This document shows positions 1 through 10,900 of a stretch of 64,000 bases of DNA, one piece after another. A program made the position numbers and the translations under genes. The stretch's first letter is position 1, and the number at the start of each line of letters is the position of its first letter. Source of the DNA: Nemertoderma westbladi (Eukaryota > Xenacoelomorpha > Nemertodermatida > Nemertodermatidae). The notes beneath the pieces are model-generated. The model worked only from the letters and a program-made list of their open reading frames with translations, was not told where the DNA came from and ran no database searches. The stretch is from positions 1 through 64,000 of the forward strand of contig JAUCBJ010006442.1 of the NCBI GenBank assembly GCA_032718475.1. Reading direction: 5' to 3'.

Positions 1-1337
1 TCTACCGACTGACCAGTAAAACAACAATAGTACTGCTGTACTGATACTGCACCGTATGCTGATTGGTTACAGTTCTTTGGTTGCCTGGCAACAAGCTTTC
101 TGGGCAGTATTAGACTCTTTCAATTTATTTTTTTGCAGCATATAGGTAAAATTTAATGCTGATCAATTTTTTCACTGTTTTCCGGAAGGTTTATAGTGTT
201 TTTATAGTGTTTTCCCTATGTTTTACGGTGATTACTTAAGGGGTGCTATGCGAGGAGTACATTTAGGATTGTCAATTCAGAGAAGTACATGTGTTAAATT
301 CCCTGCTGATCAATATTTTCACTGTTTTCCGTGTGTTTTACAGTACTTTTCCTATGTTTTCCTAGTGTTTTACTGCTTTACTAGTGTTTTCCTAATTTAG
401 AATCATCCATTAAGCTGTTAATCTATACTGTATGTGTTTTTATTATGTTTTTTATCTTGATTTTAAATACAAAATACAAATAAATCTGCAGCTAAAACTT
501 AATTAAATAGTAGACAAGGGTATGGAGAAACTATGGGTTTAATTAGGGGTCTCGAAACCATGTTAGATGACCAAGTTAATGAAGAGCATTTTGAAATTAC
601 ATCTTGGATAATTTTCTTATCACACGCAACGCCTGATTGTGAGAGCATAATGTGTAATCTTGCAAAGCAAGCATGGCCAAACTGTTGGTATATCTTCAGT
701 ATATGTAAGGTATGACATTACTGGTTCTTCATTTTTCGAGATTCAAAAATGACTAAAAGGCCCCCATGTTCCTTAAACTCGCAATTGTACCCATCAATCA
801 TTATAATGTTCTGAGCTAGATATATTACTGCATTCAATTTCAGTAGTGTGTAACAGGACAATAAGAGAGGAAGATTGCCGGGTATAATATCAACAAATAT
901 TTTCTAACTCATTTCTCCTAATTGAATTAAATTTTGAAATCGAATTGATTTCTTCTATTTGACTCATCTCCTCCAAATAGAAATTCTGTATTTGAAAAAG
1001 CTGTTCAAAATTTGGAATATTCAGATCAATATATGTTATGTAACTGTTAAGTCATTCTTCTCCAGCTACCGTTTTGGTGCACCTTGTATCTACAATGATA
1101 ATGGGAATATATGGTTTAGCAGGTAACATTTTTTGAACGACTAGGTAGACTTACTCATTTTTAGTGTCATCCACCAATCCAAGGTCGTTAATATCTTCCA
1201 GTTGAGGATGCTCAGTACAATATTTACAATGAGTAGATGTTGTTGTTGTATTAGGCCTGTCTACTTGTACTTTTATGGGGACATGTATGCATCAAATGAC
1301 GGAATGAATTATGTATTTGACATCGTGCATGGTTTTT
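1..1337. other. No gene identified; degenerate repeat at about 150-405
   Basis: I see no convincing exon here. Between about 150 and 405 there is a loosely repeated T-rich motif resembling GTGTTTTCCTA, including two copies of a block starting CTGATCAAT and followed by TTTTCACTGTTTTCCG. It looks like an old minisatellite. The short open frame at 533-715 ends next to a GTATGA that could serve as a splice donor, but no acceptor or recognisable protein family supports it. The rest is AT-rich sequence with no visible structure. Confidence 0.5.
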
Positions 1338-2571
1338 ATGGGGACCATGGAGCCCATTTTGGCACTTAGAAGGATAATTGAAGAGTTATCAAATAAGAAA
1401 GACAGCCATCTGATATCTTTGTTTACTTCTTCAAGGCCTGTGATGCAGTCTCTCACTCACGCTTGTTCAGCATACTTTCATTATATGGGATTCCTGATGA
1501 AATTATTGCAGCTATCAGATCAGTACACGATGGTTCGACAACATTTGTGTCTACTGTTGACAGTGACACAGAACCATTTGAAGTGTTATGGGGCGTCCTC
1601 CAGGGAGACACACTTGCACCATTCTTGTTCATAATTGTGGTTGACTGTGTTCAATGCCCAATGTCCTTAGATCATCATAATGATCATGGGGTGATGGTAG
1701 CTCCACCTACTGGCTCCAGAAGTCGAGGAAATCCTGCCAAGTACCTAACTGATCTAGACTTTGCTGATGAATTAGTAGTACTCTCAGAATCACTAGAGGG
1801 AGCCTAACGGCTCCTCGGTACATTAGAACGGACTGCTTCTAGTGTTGGTCTTTTTATTATCTCCAAAAAGACTACAATTTTGACAGTTAACTTTGAGAAA
1901 GTCCTCAGCAAGTTTCTGACCGGATGATCATAAGCTCAAAGGATGGCATGTGGATGACATCTGTTACCTGTGATCATGGATCTGGAAGTCACCTTCGAAT
2001 ACATAAGGGAAAGGCATGGGCTGCCTTGAATGGGCTTTCCAGGATTTGAAAGTCACATATAATTCATCGGATACTTACGGTCCGATTATTTAGAGCAGCA
2101 GTAGTTTCAGCTGCTGCTCTATGGCTATAACTACTGAGGACACCAATCTCTGGATGGCATATTCACAAGAATACTACACCGGATTCATTGTGTCAAGTAC
2201 AATGCACACATCTCCAACCGGACATTATATAACATTGGAGGTTTCTCATTGGTTCCCCCAAGCTTGACACTAGAACAAAGCCACCTCCACTTTGCAGGAC
2301 ATTGCCTTCGCCATGAGGACCAGCCAGTGTATACTCTTGTGCTTTGGCGGCCTCATGGAGTGAATAAGCACGGTGGACAGCCCATGACTTTCTTGATACG
2401 CATTTTAAAGGACACTGGGCTTGAAGATGCAGATGATCCAGCAAATGTCATGGGTGCTAGGGAGTTGTGGCGACCCAATTTTGTCGTCAAGCCGGCACAG
2501 CATTCTTAATATATATGTAATATATATATATATATAATGCATCTGCTATGCAGCATGTCGATCCTAGCAGT
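1338..2571 (+). mobile_element. LINE family A, copy 1 (decayed RT to 3' end)
   Basis: This is a 5'-truncated non-LTR retrotransposon with reverse transcriptase remnants in shifting frames. Visible motifs are MEPILALRRIIEELS at about 1345-1390, the RT motif-B-like GVLQGDTLAPFLFI near 1590, DLDFADELVVLSE near 1755 (motif C, FADE in place of FADD), and the C-terminal GHCLRHEDQPVYTLVLWRPHG near 2300 ending at a stop at 2507-2509. A short (TA)n tract and a tail containing GCAGCATG follow. Frameshifts and stops make it non-functional. It runs directly into an inverted RT segment at about 2573. The RT type is clear from the motifs; the clade (RTE-like) is my inference. Confidence 0.85.
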
Positions 2572-2572
2572 G

Positions 2573-3257
2573 CATGCTCAAGCATACCATCCTTTGAGCT
2601 TATGCTCATCCGGTCAGAGACTTGCTAAGGACTTTCAAAGTTAACTTGTCAGAATTCTGGTCTTTTTGGAGTTAATAAAAAGACCAACACTAGAAGCAGC
2701 CTGTCCTAATGAGCTTAAGAGCCGTTGGGCTCCCTCTTGTGATTCTGGGTGTACTTTTAAGTCATCAGCAAAGTCAAGATCAGTACTTGGCAGGATTTCC
2801 TCGACTTCTGGAGCCAGTAGGTGGAGTTACCATCACACCATCATCATTGTGATGATCTAAGGACATGTGTAGAATATAGTCAACCACAATTATGAACAAG
2901 AATGGCGCAAGTTTATTTCAATGGAGGACTCCCCAGAACACTTGAAATGGTTCTGTGTCACCGTCAACAGTAGACACAAATGTCGTCGAACCATCGTATA
3001 CTGATCTGATTGCTGCAATAATTTAATCAGGAATCCCATATAATGAAAGTATGCTGAACATACGTGAGCGAGAGACTGAATCAGAGGCCTTGAAGAAGTC
3101 AACAAAGATAACAGCCAAATGCCTGTATTTCTTTTTTGATAACTCTTCAATTATCCTTCTAAGTGCCAAAATTGGCTCCATGGTCCCACGACCTTTAAGG
3201 AATCCATTCTGAATTCCACGGAGCAGTCTCTCAATGGGATCCCTGATGCGATTTAAT
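2573..3257 (-). mobile_element. LINE family A, inverted RT segment of fold-back copy 1
   Basis: On the minus strand this segment reads from NRIRDPIERLLRG and GTMEPILALRRIIEELS through the motif-A region (IFVDFFKASDSVSRSRMF) to SSKDGMLEH at the junction. It is the reverse complement of sequence also present in the adjacent plus-strand copy (about 1338-1960). The two therefore form a large imperfect hairpin with about 0.6 kb between the arms. Motif A has AS where other copies have AF, and frames shift, so this is a pseudogene segment. At its far end (about 3257) it switches back to plus-sense LINE 3' end. Confidence 0.85.
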
Positions 3258-3360
3258 ATGGGTGATAAGGAGTTGTGGCGGCACAATTTTGTCGACAAGG
3301 CGGGACAGCATTCTTAATATATATGTAATATATATATAATGCAGCTGCAATGCAGCATGC
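3258..3360 (+). mobile_element. LINE family A, short 3'-end fragment
   Basis: This plus-sense piece encodes only the last residues of the ORF (DKELWRHNFVDKAGQHS, stop near 3315). It is followed by a (TA)n tract and the family tail with GCAGCTGCAATGCAGCATGC. It abuts the inverted RT segment with two or three bases of overlap (ATA/AT), as expected for microhomology joining or template switching. The (TA)n tract puts it in the same tail subtype as the copies at 2.5 kb and 41.0 kb. Confidence 0.75.
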
Positions 3361-3499
3361 CAATCCTAATAGAATGAGGACATCTATGAGTCTAGTGCCA
3401 AGTTGATTGACATATCTGACATGGGCCACAAGAAAAATTGCTAAATTGTCTAGGTGTACTGGTTGAAAAATTTCGTTTGCATAGGCCTACTTAATTTTT

Positions 3500-4085
3500 A
3501 TGACGCCTACCTGATTGCATTGAGAATGATCCTTCTTCGTTTTGCTACCGTTCCTTATCTTTGTAATCCTGTTCATTTATTCCAGTGAAAGCTGGCTCTG
3601 TTTTAACATTCTTTATTGTTTTCATATGTTCATATGAATATGAATTATCTCCCTCTCTGCAGAAAAAGATTCTTCCGTACTGGTTTAGATTTCAGTGAAA
3701 CAATTGCTAAAAGAAGCCGTCTATCTTATTCCTTTATGTTGAAACTATCGATTAATTGGGCTGCTATAACCTTATCACTAATTATGAGTTTATACATTTT
3801 CATCCATTGAGTAGTCTATCAAATTCTGAAATAAATGACTGCATCGACTGTTTTCCTTTCAACTTCTTAAATTTTGTAAATGTTTCAAACGCAGCGTCAT
3901 CTTGTTCTTGCTTGAAAATATCATCCAAAACAACAATCAACCTGTCTAAGCCATCATCATGTTCGAGTTCATCAATATCAATATCAAGTGCCCCTTATTT
4001 GGCCTTACCTTTCAGACAATGAACCATGGCTAAGGAAAGTTTCTTTTTCCCAAAATCAGTCTTCTTCTTCAACTTCCTTTTGCAA
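3500..4085 (-). pseudogene. Decayed gag-like fragment of a retroelement
   Basis: The minus strand from about 4085 downward reads KKKTDFGKKKLSLAMVHCLK, an in-frame TAA, then DIDELEHDDGLDRLIVVLDD, IFKQEQDDAAFETFTKFKK and LKGKQSMQSFISEFDRLLNG, followed by another stop. Further down (about 3600) it reads NVKTEPAFTGINEQDYKD in the expected position. The pattern of a charged helical region, a conserved FxRLxN-type segment and a later KTEPAF stretch resembles gag-like proteins common in invertebrate genomes. At least three stops interrupt it. The family assignment rests on remembered resemblance and needs a profile search. The alternative is an unrelated decayed host exon. Confidence 0.5.
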
Positions 4086-5045
4086 GAATTCTTAATTTGT
4101 ATATTTCGGATCAAAGGCTGACTGTTAAAAGCAACCATGCTCTGCTACTATTGTTAAAATTGTATTTAGTTATAGTTTAATACTAAAATAGTATGTTAAT
4201 ATCAGATCAGATCATTCTAATATATTTCAATGCGGTATATGCAGTTGATAAGATAATCAAGATAAATAATGAAATATGTTTATCAACAGGTATCACTATC
4301 AGTAATATAGTCTAATAGTTATCAGTTCAATGTTGGACTGGAATCCAGTAATAATGGACAAAGGGATCAGCCCACTCCTACCATACATGAATAGGTACCT
4401 ACAAATCCCTGAAAGTACAACAGTAGAGTTCACACAAACTATATTACAAACTATATTACAAACTATTATAGAAGGTACATACTTCATTATGGACAAATCA
4501 TATTTCATATAGTAAAAAAAAGTACTGGTTCATGGTTCTGGTTAGGTGGCCTACAGCAAATCTGTATAGCCAATGAGTTTGTAAATGAGGGGAGCATATT
4601 GAAAACAAAGTATGTGACAAATGTAACAGAGTATGTGACAAATAGTATGTGACAAACATGAATCCCAAAAACACTTTCATCTCATTTACAGAAACTTCCT
4701 TTAGTCCTATCTTGAGTTCCTTCATATTTTTCTCCAGACATTTTTCTCATCATATATCAAAACTAGAACTCACCAAACTGTTAGTAGATTTCGTCAAGTG
4801 GTTAGAAGGTCGAAATCTTACTAATCCGATTCCTGGGTATATCTCTAGTTGAATATCTACTCTCCTGTCTCACTTGCTCTCTGAGTTCGGCCAGGGATCC
4901 TGCTGTTGGATAGACCTGTCGAGAGATATGGAAGTACCCCAGAGGAAGTGTTGTGAACAAGAATGATTGTGTGATTTTCAATGTATATTATGTATATAAC
5001 AACTATACTAGATAGAACAACTAAATATAATTCTTTATGGGCCCC
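4086..5045. other. No gene identified
   Basis: This is AT-rich sequence. Small local repeats occur at about 4435-4470 (ACTATATTACAA three times) and about 4610-4655 (GTATGTGACAAA three times). Short open frames on both strands show no domain signature or paired splice sites. Confidence 0.5.
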
Positions 5046-6095
5046 TTATCCACTGGTCGATGGAGATCAGTGAGCAGTCCCTCAGAGTAAATTCTGCCAG
5101 TGACTGGGAGAGGGCAAGGAATTCCAGATGGATCGACGCCTGGTTCATCCGAATGAAGGCCGCTGGTGTCGACTGGAGGAGGGCAGGGAATTCTAGTGGG
5201 ATCGTCACCCAGTTCATCTGAATGAAGGCCGGTGGTGTCAACTGGAGGAGGGCAGGGAATTCCAGAGGGATCGGCACCCATTTCGTCCCAATGAAGTCCA
5301 CTGGTGCCTTGTGTGGGGAATGTGTAGGGAAGTAGGTGGGAATGCCAGGGAGATTGGAGCCTGGTCCATCCGAACGAAGTCCACTGGTAATGCCTGGAAG
5401 ATGGTGAGTAATTATGTTGAGAGCACCGCCCTGTTCAACCGAATGAAGGCCGCTGGTGTCAACGAATGAAGGCCGTTGGTGAGATCAGAGCCTGGTTCAT
5501 ATGTGTCAGGTCCCCTGGTGTCATCCGGAAGAGGGTGGGAAATACTAATAGGATCGGATCATGTCAACCAGAAGGGGGTGGGGGATTCCTGTGAGGTCCG
5601 AGCTCGATTCGTCCGAATGCAGTCTGCCAGTGTCGATCGAAAGAAGATGGGAAATTATGGTGATATCGTAACCCGGTTAATTTAGGTGAGGTCAGTTGGA
5701 GTAGACCAGGAAGGCATAGGAAATCCCAGCAACCCTGTTTGTCCGAATAAGGTCCGCTGGTGTCAAACCAGAATGGGGTGGGATCAGAGCCTGGTTTTGA
5801 CCAAAGGAAGTTGGTGAATTCTGGAGGGAGTGGCACCCAATTAATCTTGAAGGAGTTTGCTGGTATCGAACAGAAGAGGACGAGCAAATCCAGTGAGATC
5901 GGTGCCCTGTTCATCCTGATGAAGCCCACTGGATTTGACCAGGGCGGGAGATTCTGGTGGGATTGGAGCCCAGCTTGTATGAGTGATGTCCCCTGGTGTC
6001 GACCAGAAGAGAACTGGAAATTCTGGTGGGATTGCAAGCCGTCCGATTGAAGTCCATCAACCGGAAGAGGGTGGGGAATTCTGGTGTGGACAGTG
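5045..6095. repeat. Degenerate 69-bp minisatellite
   Basis: About fifteen diverged units repeat here. Recurring landmarks are GAATGAAGGCCGCTGGTGTC, then an AGAGGGTGGGGAATTC-like block, then GGGATCGGAGCCTGGTTCATC. Landmarks at 5144 and 5213 are 69 bp apart. Because 69 is a multiple of three, a reading frame can persist across units: the minus strand reads repeated peptides such as DPTRIPCPPPVDTSGLHSDE. The plus strand is also open in places, so openness alone does not prove coding. A Cys-rich peptide fragment lies on the minus strand immediately upstream in that sense (6160-6300). Confidence 0.8.
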
Positions 6096-6159
6096 GTCGG
6101 TTCTTCTCAATGAAGCCGTTTGGGTTTTGAAAGGTTACAACATTTACCGAATTTTGCAT

Positions 6160-6301
6160 GGAGACAGTCCGGATACCGTACCTGACACCTAGCACAGATG
6201 CTACTTGCGCATTTCCTGCTGCGGTTGCACCTGCAACAAGGCACCTTCCGAGTTACAGGACTATACATATACTTACGGGAATTCTGTTTGACACATAACA
6301 T
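6160..6301 (-). pseudogene. Cys-rich peptide fragment, possibly from a mobile element
   Basis: The minus strand reads VPCCRCNRSRKCASSICARC followed by QVRYPDCLHAKFGKCCN. Ten cysteines fall within about 35 residues, in the rhythm CCxCNxxxKCxxxxCxxC...CL...GKCCN. This looks like a compact metal-binding or disulfide module. I recall similar Cys-rich stretches ending in GKCCN or GNCTN beside repetitive ORFs in invertebrate genomes, but I cannot name the family. It sits directly before the 69-bp repeat on the same strand, which may be the rest of the same degraded ORF. Confidence 0.4.
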
Positions 6302-7720
6302 AGACAGTTTAATGCTGCGATGTTGAAACTTCCATGCTTGATTGTAATTGTGACTTCAACTCATATAGCAAAGTAAGTGTATCCCGTAATAACAGAATCC
6401 ACAATTAGCATGTTATCAGGAGTCCAAATTAAAAATATAAATTAGTTAACCAATATCCAATAACCAATAAAATTAACCAATATATAATAGGATATATATC
6501 CTTATATCACCAATGCTCAGCTCTGTTTTGTATCGCTCTATTAATAATGTATAAAGGGAGAAGTGATATAATCCTATATTGGTTTTAATATTATCACTCA
6601 CACTAACTATCCTTCCAATCTGGAAGTCCCTTGAGAAATCCATAGTCATCACACTTTAGTGATGTACATTCCCTGGATGGATACTTCGACATACATACAC
6701 ATAGTAAAACAGACTTGTAATATAGACATATAGACCCATATCACCAACATAAACAAAATCGAGGTACCTACTGTGACCAAAGCTAAGTAACCTACGTTTT
6801 TAAAGTATGCTGGTATGGGTGGCAAACTTTCTATCCATAGCCAGAAAGCACTTATTGTTGTTTTGTAAATATTCCACTTGAAATAAACATGCATGAATAT
6901 CCTGGATTTATTGGTCCTAATAGTCCTAACCTACATACATACAGATATGTAGGTTAGATATCTTCATGTACTACGTTGGAGAATAGCTTTCATTTTCGGT
7001 TTGACTTCAGTCAATAAGTTAGTGGGTGAAAGTGAAGATTGATTGGTGCATGTGGGAGATTGTTGGTAGGATTTGGGAGAAATTTATTTTAGAGTGTGTG
7101 GAATACAGTCATTTAATTTAAAAAATTATTTTGACTTCCTACAGTTTTATGAATTCAGCCGGTCCTTTTCCCAGTGTGCTATATTTTGGTGCTGATTTTA
7201 ATTACTGCGGTGTTCGCCTATGTTCGGGGTCTATTCTAGTGGGTTCTACTGTGTTCTTGTGTGTTCCCTTGTGTTCTGTAAAAAGATATATCCGCTGTGT
7301 ACAGTTTGTTGAAGTACAATATATATTAAACTACTTTCAATATTCAATCAAAGTTGTATGTGGAAAGATCATAAATCTGAAGTAGAGTGAATTTGTGATA
7401 ACAATACCATAAAAGGTGCTTTTAAAATCAAAGAATAAAACTTCACCATAAAGTAATATAACCGCAATCTACAATAGCAAATAATTTTAACTAGAATCCA
7501 GTCCAAAATACCAAACATTTTAAGGGCTAAGTAAATAATTTAGGTTTCCTTTGTAAAGCTACTTTACTAAAAACAAAAAACACAAATTACCGGTAACATC
7601 TAAATAATATCGGTGCTTACGAATGAGTATACTTATATTTGTCAGCTGGTTTTACCCTATAAAGTCAAGCCCAAGCCCAAGAATGTATATTATTACATAA
7701 GTGACATTTTTATGGAGTTA
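6302..7720. other. Non-coding flank 3' of the ShKT gene
   Basis: No exon recognised. A small hairpin occurs near 6925-6960 (CCTAACCTACAT ... ATGTAGGTTAG). AT-rich inverted pieces lie around 6455-6585. A T-rich stretch with recurring GTGTTC words at about 7185-7280 resembles the old repeat at 150-405. Confidence 0.45.
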
Positions 7721-7721
7721 A

Positions 7722-7777
7722 ATATCACAAACACAAACACGGTGTAGCAACTATGTATAAGCATATTTATTTTTATT
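7722..7777 (-). terminator. Polyadenylation signals and GT-rich element of the ShKT gene
   Basis: In gene orientation two AATAAA hexamers lie at 7777-7772 and 7771-7766, about 80-90 nt after the TGA stop. They are followed by a GT-rich run (GTGTTTGTGTTTGTG, about 7742-7725). This is the standard layout of an animal cleavage and polyadenylation site and supports a short 3' UTR of about 100 nt. Seen directly; actual cleavage is inferred. Confidence 0.6.
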
Positions 7778-7855
7778 ATTATATTTTAAGCAGTATAACT
7801 ATATTTAAGCAACTATGTAACTACCACCTCCAGTCGTGAATGTATCATGTGGTTG

Positions 7856-7977
7856 TCAAGCGCATACTTTGCATGATTTCTGGCATTCCTTCATCATGTA
7901 AGACGGGTTGCTTTTGCAGTCACCTTCCTTGGCCCAAGCTGCACAATCATCATGTTCGTCATCTGCAGCGAAACAAC
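7856..7977 (-). CDS. ShKT gene exon 6: ShKT domain 5 and stop
   Basis: This terminal coding exon is 122 nt including the stop. Cysteines lie at residues 193, 203, 212, 223, 227 and 230 (CAAWAKEGDC, ECQKSCKVCA). TGA at 7858-7856 follows one residue after the last cysteine, so the protein ends with its last domain. Acceptor CATCAG matches phase 1. The N-terminal part of the domain is strongly acidic (AADDEHDD). The dyad position is Ser-Tyr. Confidence 0.92.
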
Positions 7978-10900
7978 CTGATGAGGAAACAAATTATTCA
8001 CATTAAATTATTTTAGAATGCTAATCATCTCGTCATAATAATTAGATATATAATATATATATCATATTTGTGTAAAAGGAAGACTTTATTGAATATTATC
8101 AGAAATAGATTTGGATTTCGTGACACTAAAATTTATAATAAATAAATAGCAATGAAAACAAGCGACAAAATAAATAAAGATTTCACAATAGAATTACAGT
8201 TAATTTCATAATACAGAGCTATCGGGTTGTAAGCTAAATAAAGTTGCTATAAATCTCTTCTCTGTATGATATATCAATGCATCTAGGTATTTGGTACAAA
8301 ACGTATATTGTCAGCTGCCGCTCTGGACAGGGTTTGGCCTACTGTACTTGTCAGCTGAACGGTAAACTGTGAATTGATAATCGCACCAAAATGGTGGCCT
8401 TACATATAGTTGATGTGCCTGCGCCCTGCTCATTGGAGTCTAGTATCACGCGATTTCCTATCCCCTCAGGCTTTATTGGGTTTTTGGTTAATTAACTCAC
8501 TTACTAGCTGGTTATTTGCTTTGGCCAATATTGATAAATTGGCCCCCATCCCACTTTGCAATGGGAGCGCATAGCGGATTGGATCCGCTAACAACCAAGC
8601 TATACTATACTATACCTGTGAAGACCCTAAATAGTCTAAAGCAGATTCTGCAATGCCAGACTTCAGAACTTCAGTTATAATAGACCCTAGCGAAAGATCC
8701 CGCAGGTCTGACTACATTGAACTTAGACACTAGCAAACTTACGTCCCAAAACATATATAGATCCAAAAATCCTGAACATAGATCATAATCCAGTCAAGCA
8801 CTAAAATTTGCTGATGACTTAGGAGTACTGTTGGAATCACTAGATGGAATCTAATGCCTACTCAGCTACCTACTCAGGCTGCTTCTTGTGTGGGTCAGTT
8901 TATAAATCCAAGAATCCCAACATTTTGACAGTCAAGATTGACAGTGTTCATGAAATTTTAGATCATATTTGTTTAAGCTCCAAGGATGTAATGCTTGAGT
9001 CTTTGGATGACTTCCGATACTTGGTTTCATCTTGATGATCCCATTCTTGATCCCGTGCTTGGGTATGTGGATGATTTCGGATCATCTTGATGAACACTCG
9101 GATACGTAATCATAAAGGAAAGGCATGAACAGCATCGAATAGTCTTTCCAAGATTTAGAAGTCCCATAGAATAAAATAAAATATCCAAGGTTTGATTATT
9201 CAGGCAAAAGATGAATCTGTACCATATGGGAGTACTAAATGTAGTATATGGTAGTCCATGCCGGGCTCTAACTGCTAAAGCACTGCCAAATCTCTAAATA
9301 CTACTACTTCTATAATCGGCCTGCTGCATTTAAACTGCACATTGAGATGCTATGCCAGCTTAACAAAATCAGTTTTTCATCACCATGCAATCCACAATTG
9401 GAAAGCCCAATGCATCGTGCATTAAGAATGTTATGCTGGCTTATCAACAAATTTGCACCACCACAACTGTTGCATCCCACATGACTTTGGCAAGATTATC
9501 CGCATCTTCAAGGCCAATGTTCTTTAGGTGTCTCACGAAAGTCATGGGCTGTCCACCATGCTTATTTTCTCCATGGGGCTGCCAAAGCACTAGATTGTGC
9601 ACAGGCTGGTCCTCACAGCGAGAACAATGTCCTGCAAAGCAGAGGTGGCTTTGTTCTAGTGTCAAGCTTGGGAGAACCAATGAGACACCTCCGATGTTGT
9701 ATAGTGTCTAGTTGGAGATGTGTGAATTGTGCTTGACACAGTGAACCCGACATAGCATTCTTGTGAATGTGCCATCGAGAGATTTGGTGTCTTCAGCAGT
9801 TAGAGCCCAGCATGACTCTCATAGAGGAATACTGGAACTACTGCTGCTCTAAATAATCGGACCTTAAGTTTCCGATGAATTCTATGTGACTTCCAAATCC
9901 TGGAAAACCCATTCAAGGCTGCCCAGTGCCCATGCCTTTTTTGTCATTTTCTTAACAGAAGAGAATACGCATTGTGGACAGCCCATGAGTTTTTTGAGAT
10001 ACATTTTTGAGATAAAGGATAATGGCCGTATAAAAATATGCATAAAGCCATGTAGCAAGATATAAAAGGCACAATAGACAGAGAAGTGGTCAAAACATGC
10101 AACATGGCATAATTCCACATCTAGCAATTTTGCCCATTCCTCCTATAAATATAAATAATCAATTTAGAAACATTGTATTTTTTACTGAGAACAACAGCGC
10201 TTACTATGTTGATTCATTCATTGTTTGACTGAGATGAATTGATGAGCATTGTTGCTTCTCTAGCTTTTCGATGAGCGAGCACCGATGTTCCTTGCCAAAA
10301 GACCGACTTCCCGACTCCCAGCGAACAAGAACATAAGTAAATGCAAATGCAGTATACCTTTATTGTTGTAATGTTAACTGCAATTTAACTATTTAACCTA
10401 CGAACTTTTATCAACTGCCCATTGGTATCTATTTAACTTACCAACTTTTATCAACTGTCCATTGGTAACTATTTAACTTACCGTCTCCGCAAATGTCACA
10501 TGATGTCTGACAGGCCTTCGACATGTAGTTTTTGTTCGATTCGCAAGCCCCGGTTTTCGCCCAGCCAGGACATTCACCTTTAGAATCAACCTCTTCATGA
10601 CAATCTAAGTAGAAAATTAATTTATTACATTTATAATCCAATTCAAACCTCTAAAATGGTAATATAATACTTAGGCGATATCTTTTCATTGCAATTTACA
10701 CCAATTATTGACACAAATTTTCTGTAAAACTCTTAAACAATCATAATTTTTTTCTATGTTTGAATTATATATTGTAATACAAATTTATACTTATACAACA
10801 TATTAATTTATTTTACCATCATTTAAAATAGAAAAAATTACCATCGTGACAAAGATCGCAGGACGTTTCGCAATTTTTCTGCACGTATGCGGGGTTTTCG

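Noticed and set aside
533-715. Short coding exon ending near GTATGA
   Set aside because: No acceptor, no recognisable domain and no partner exon.
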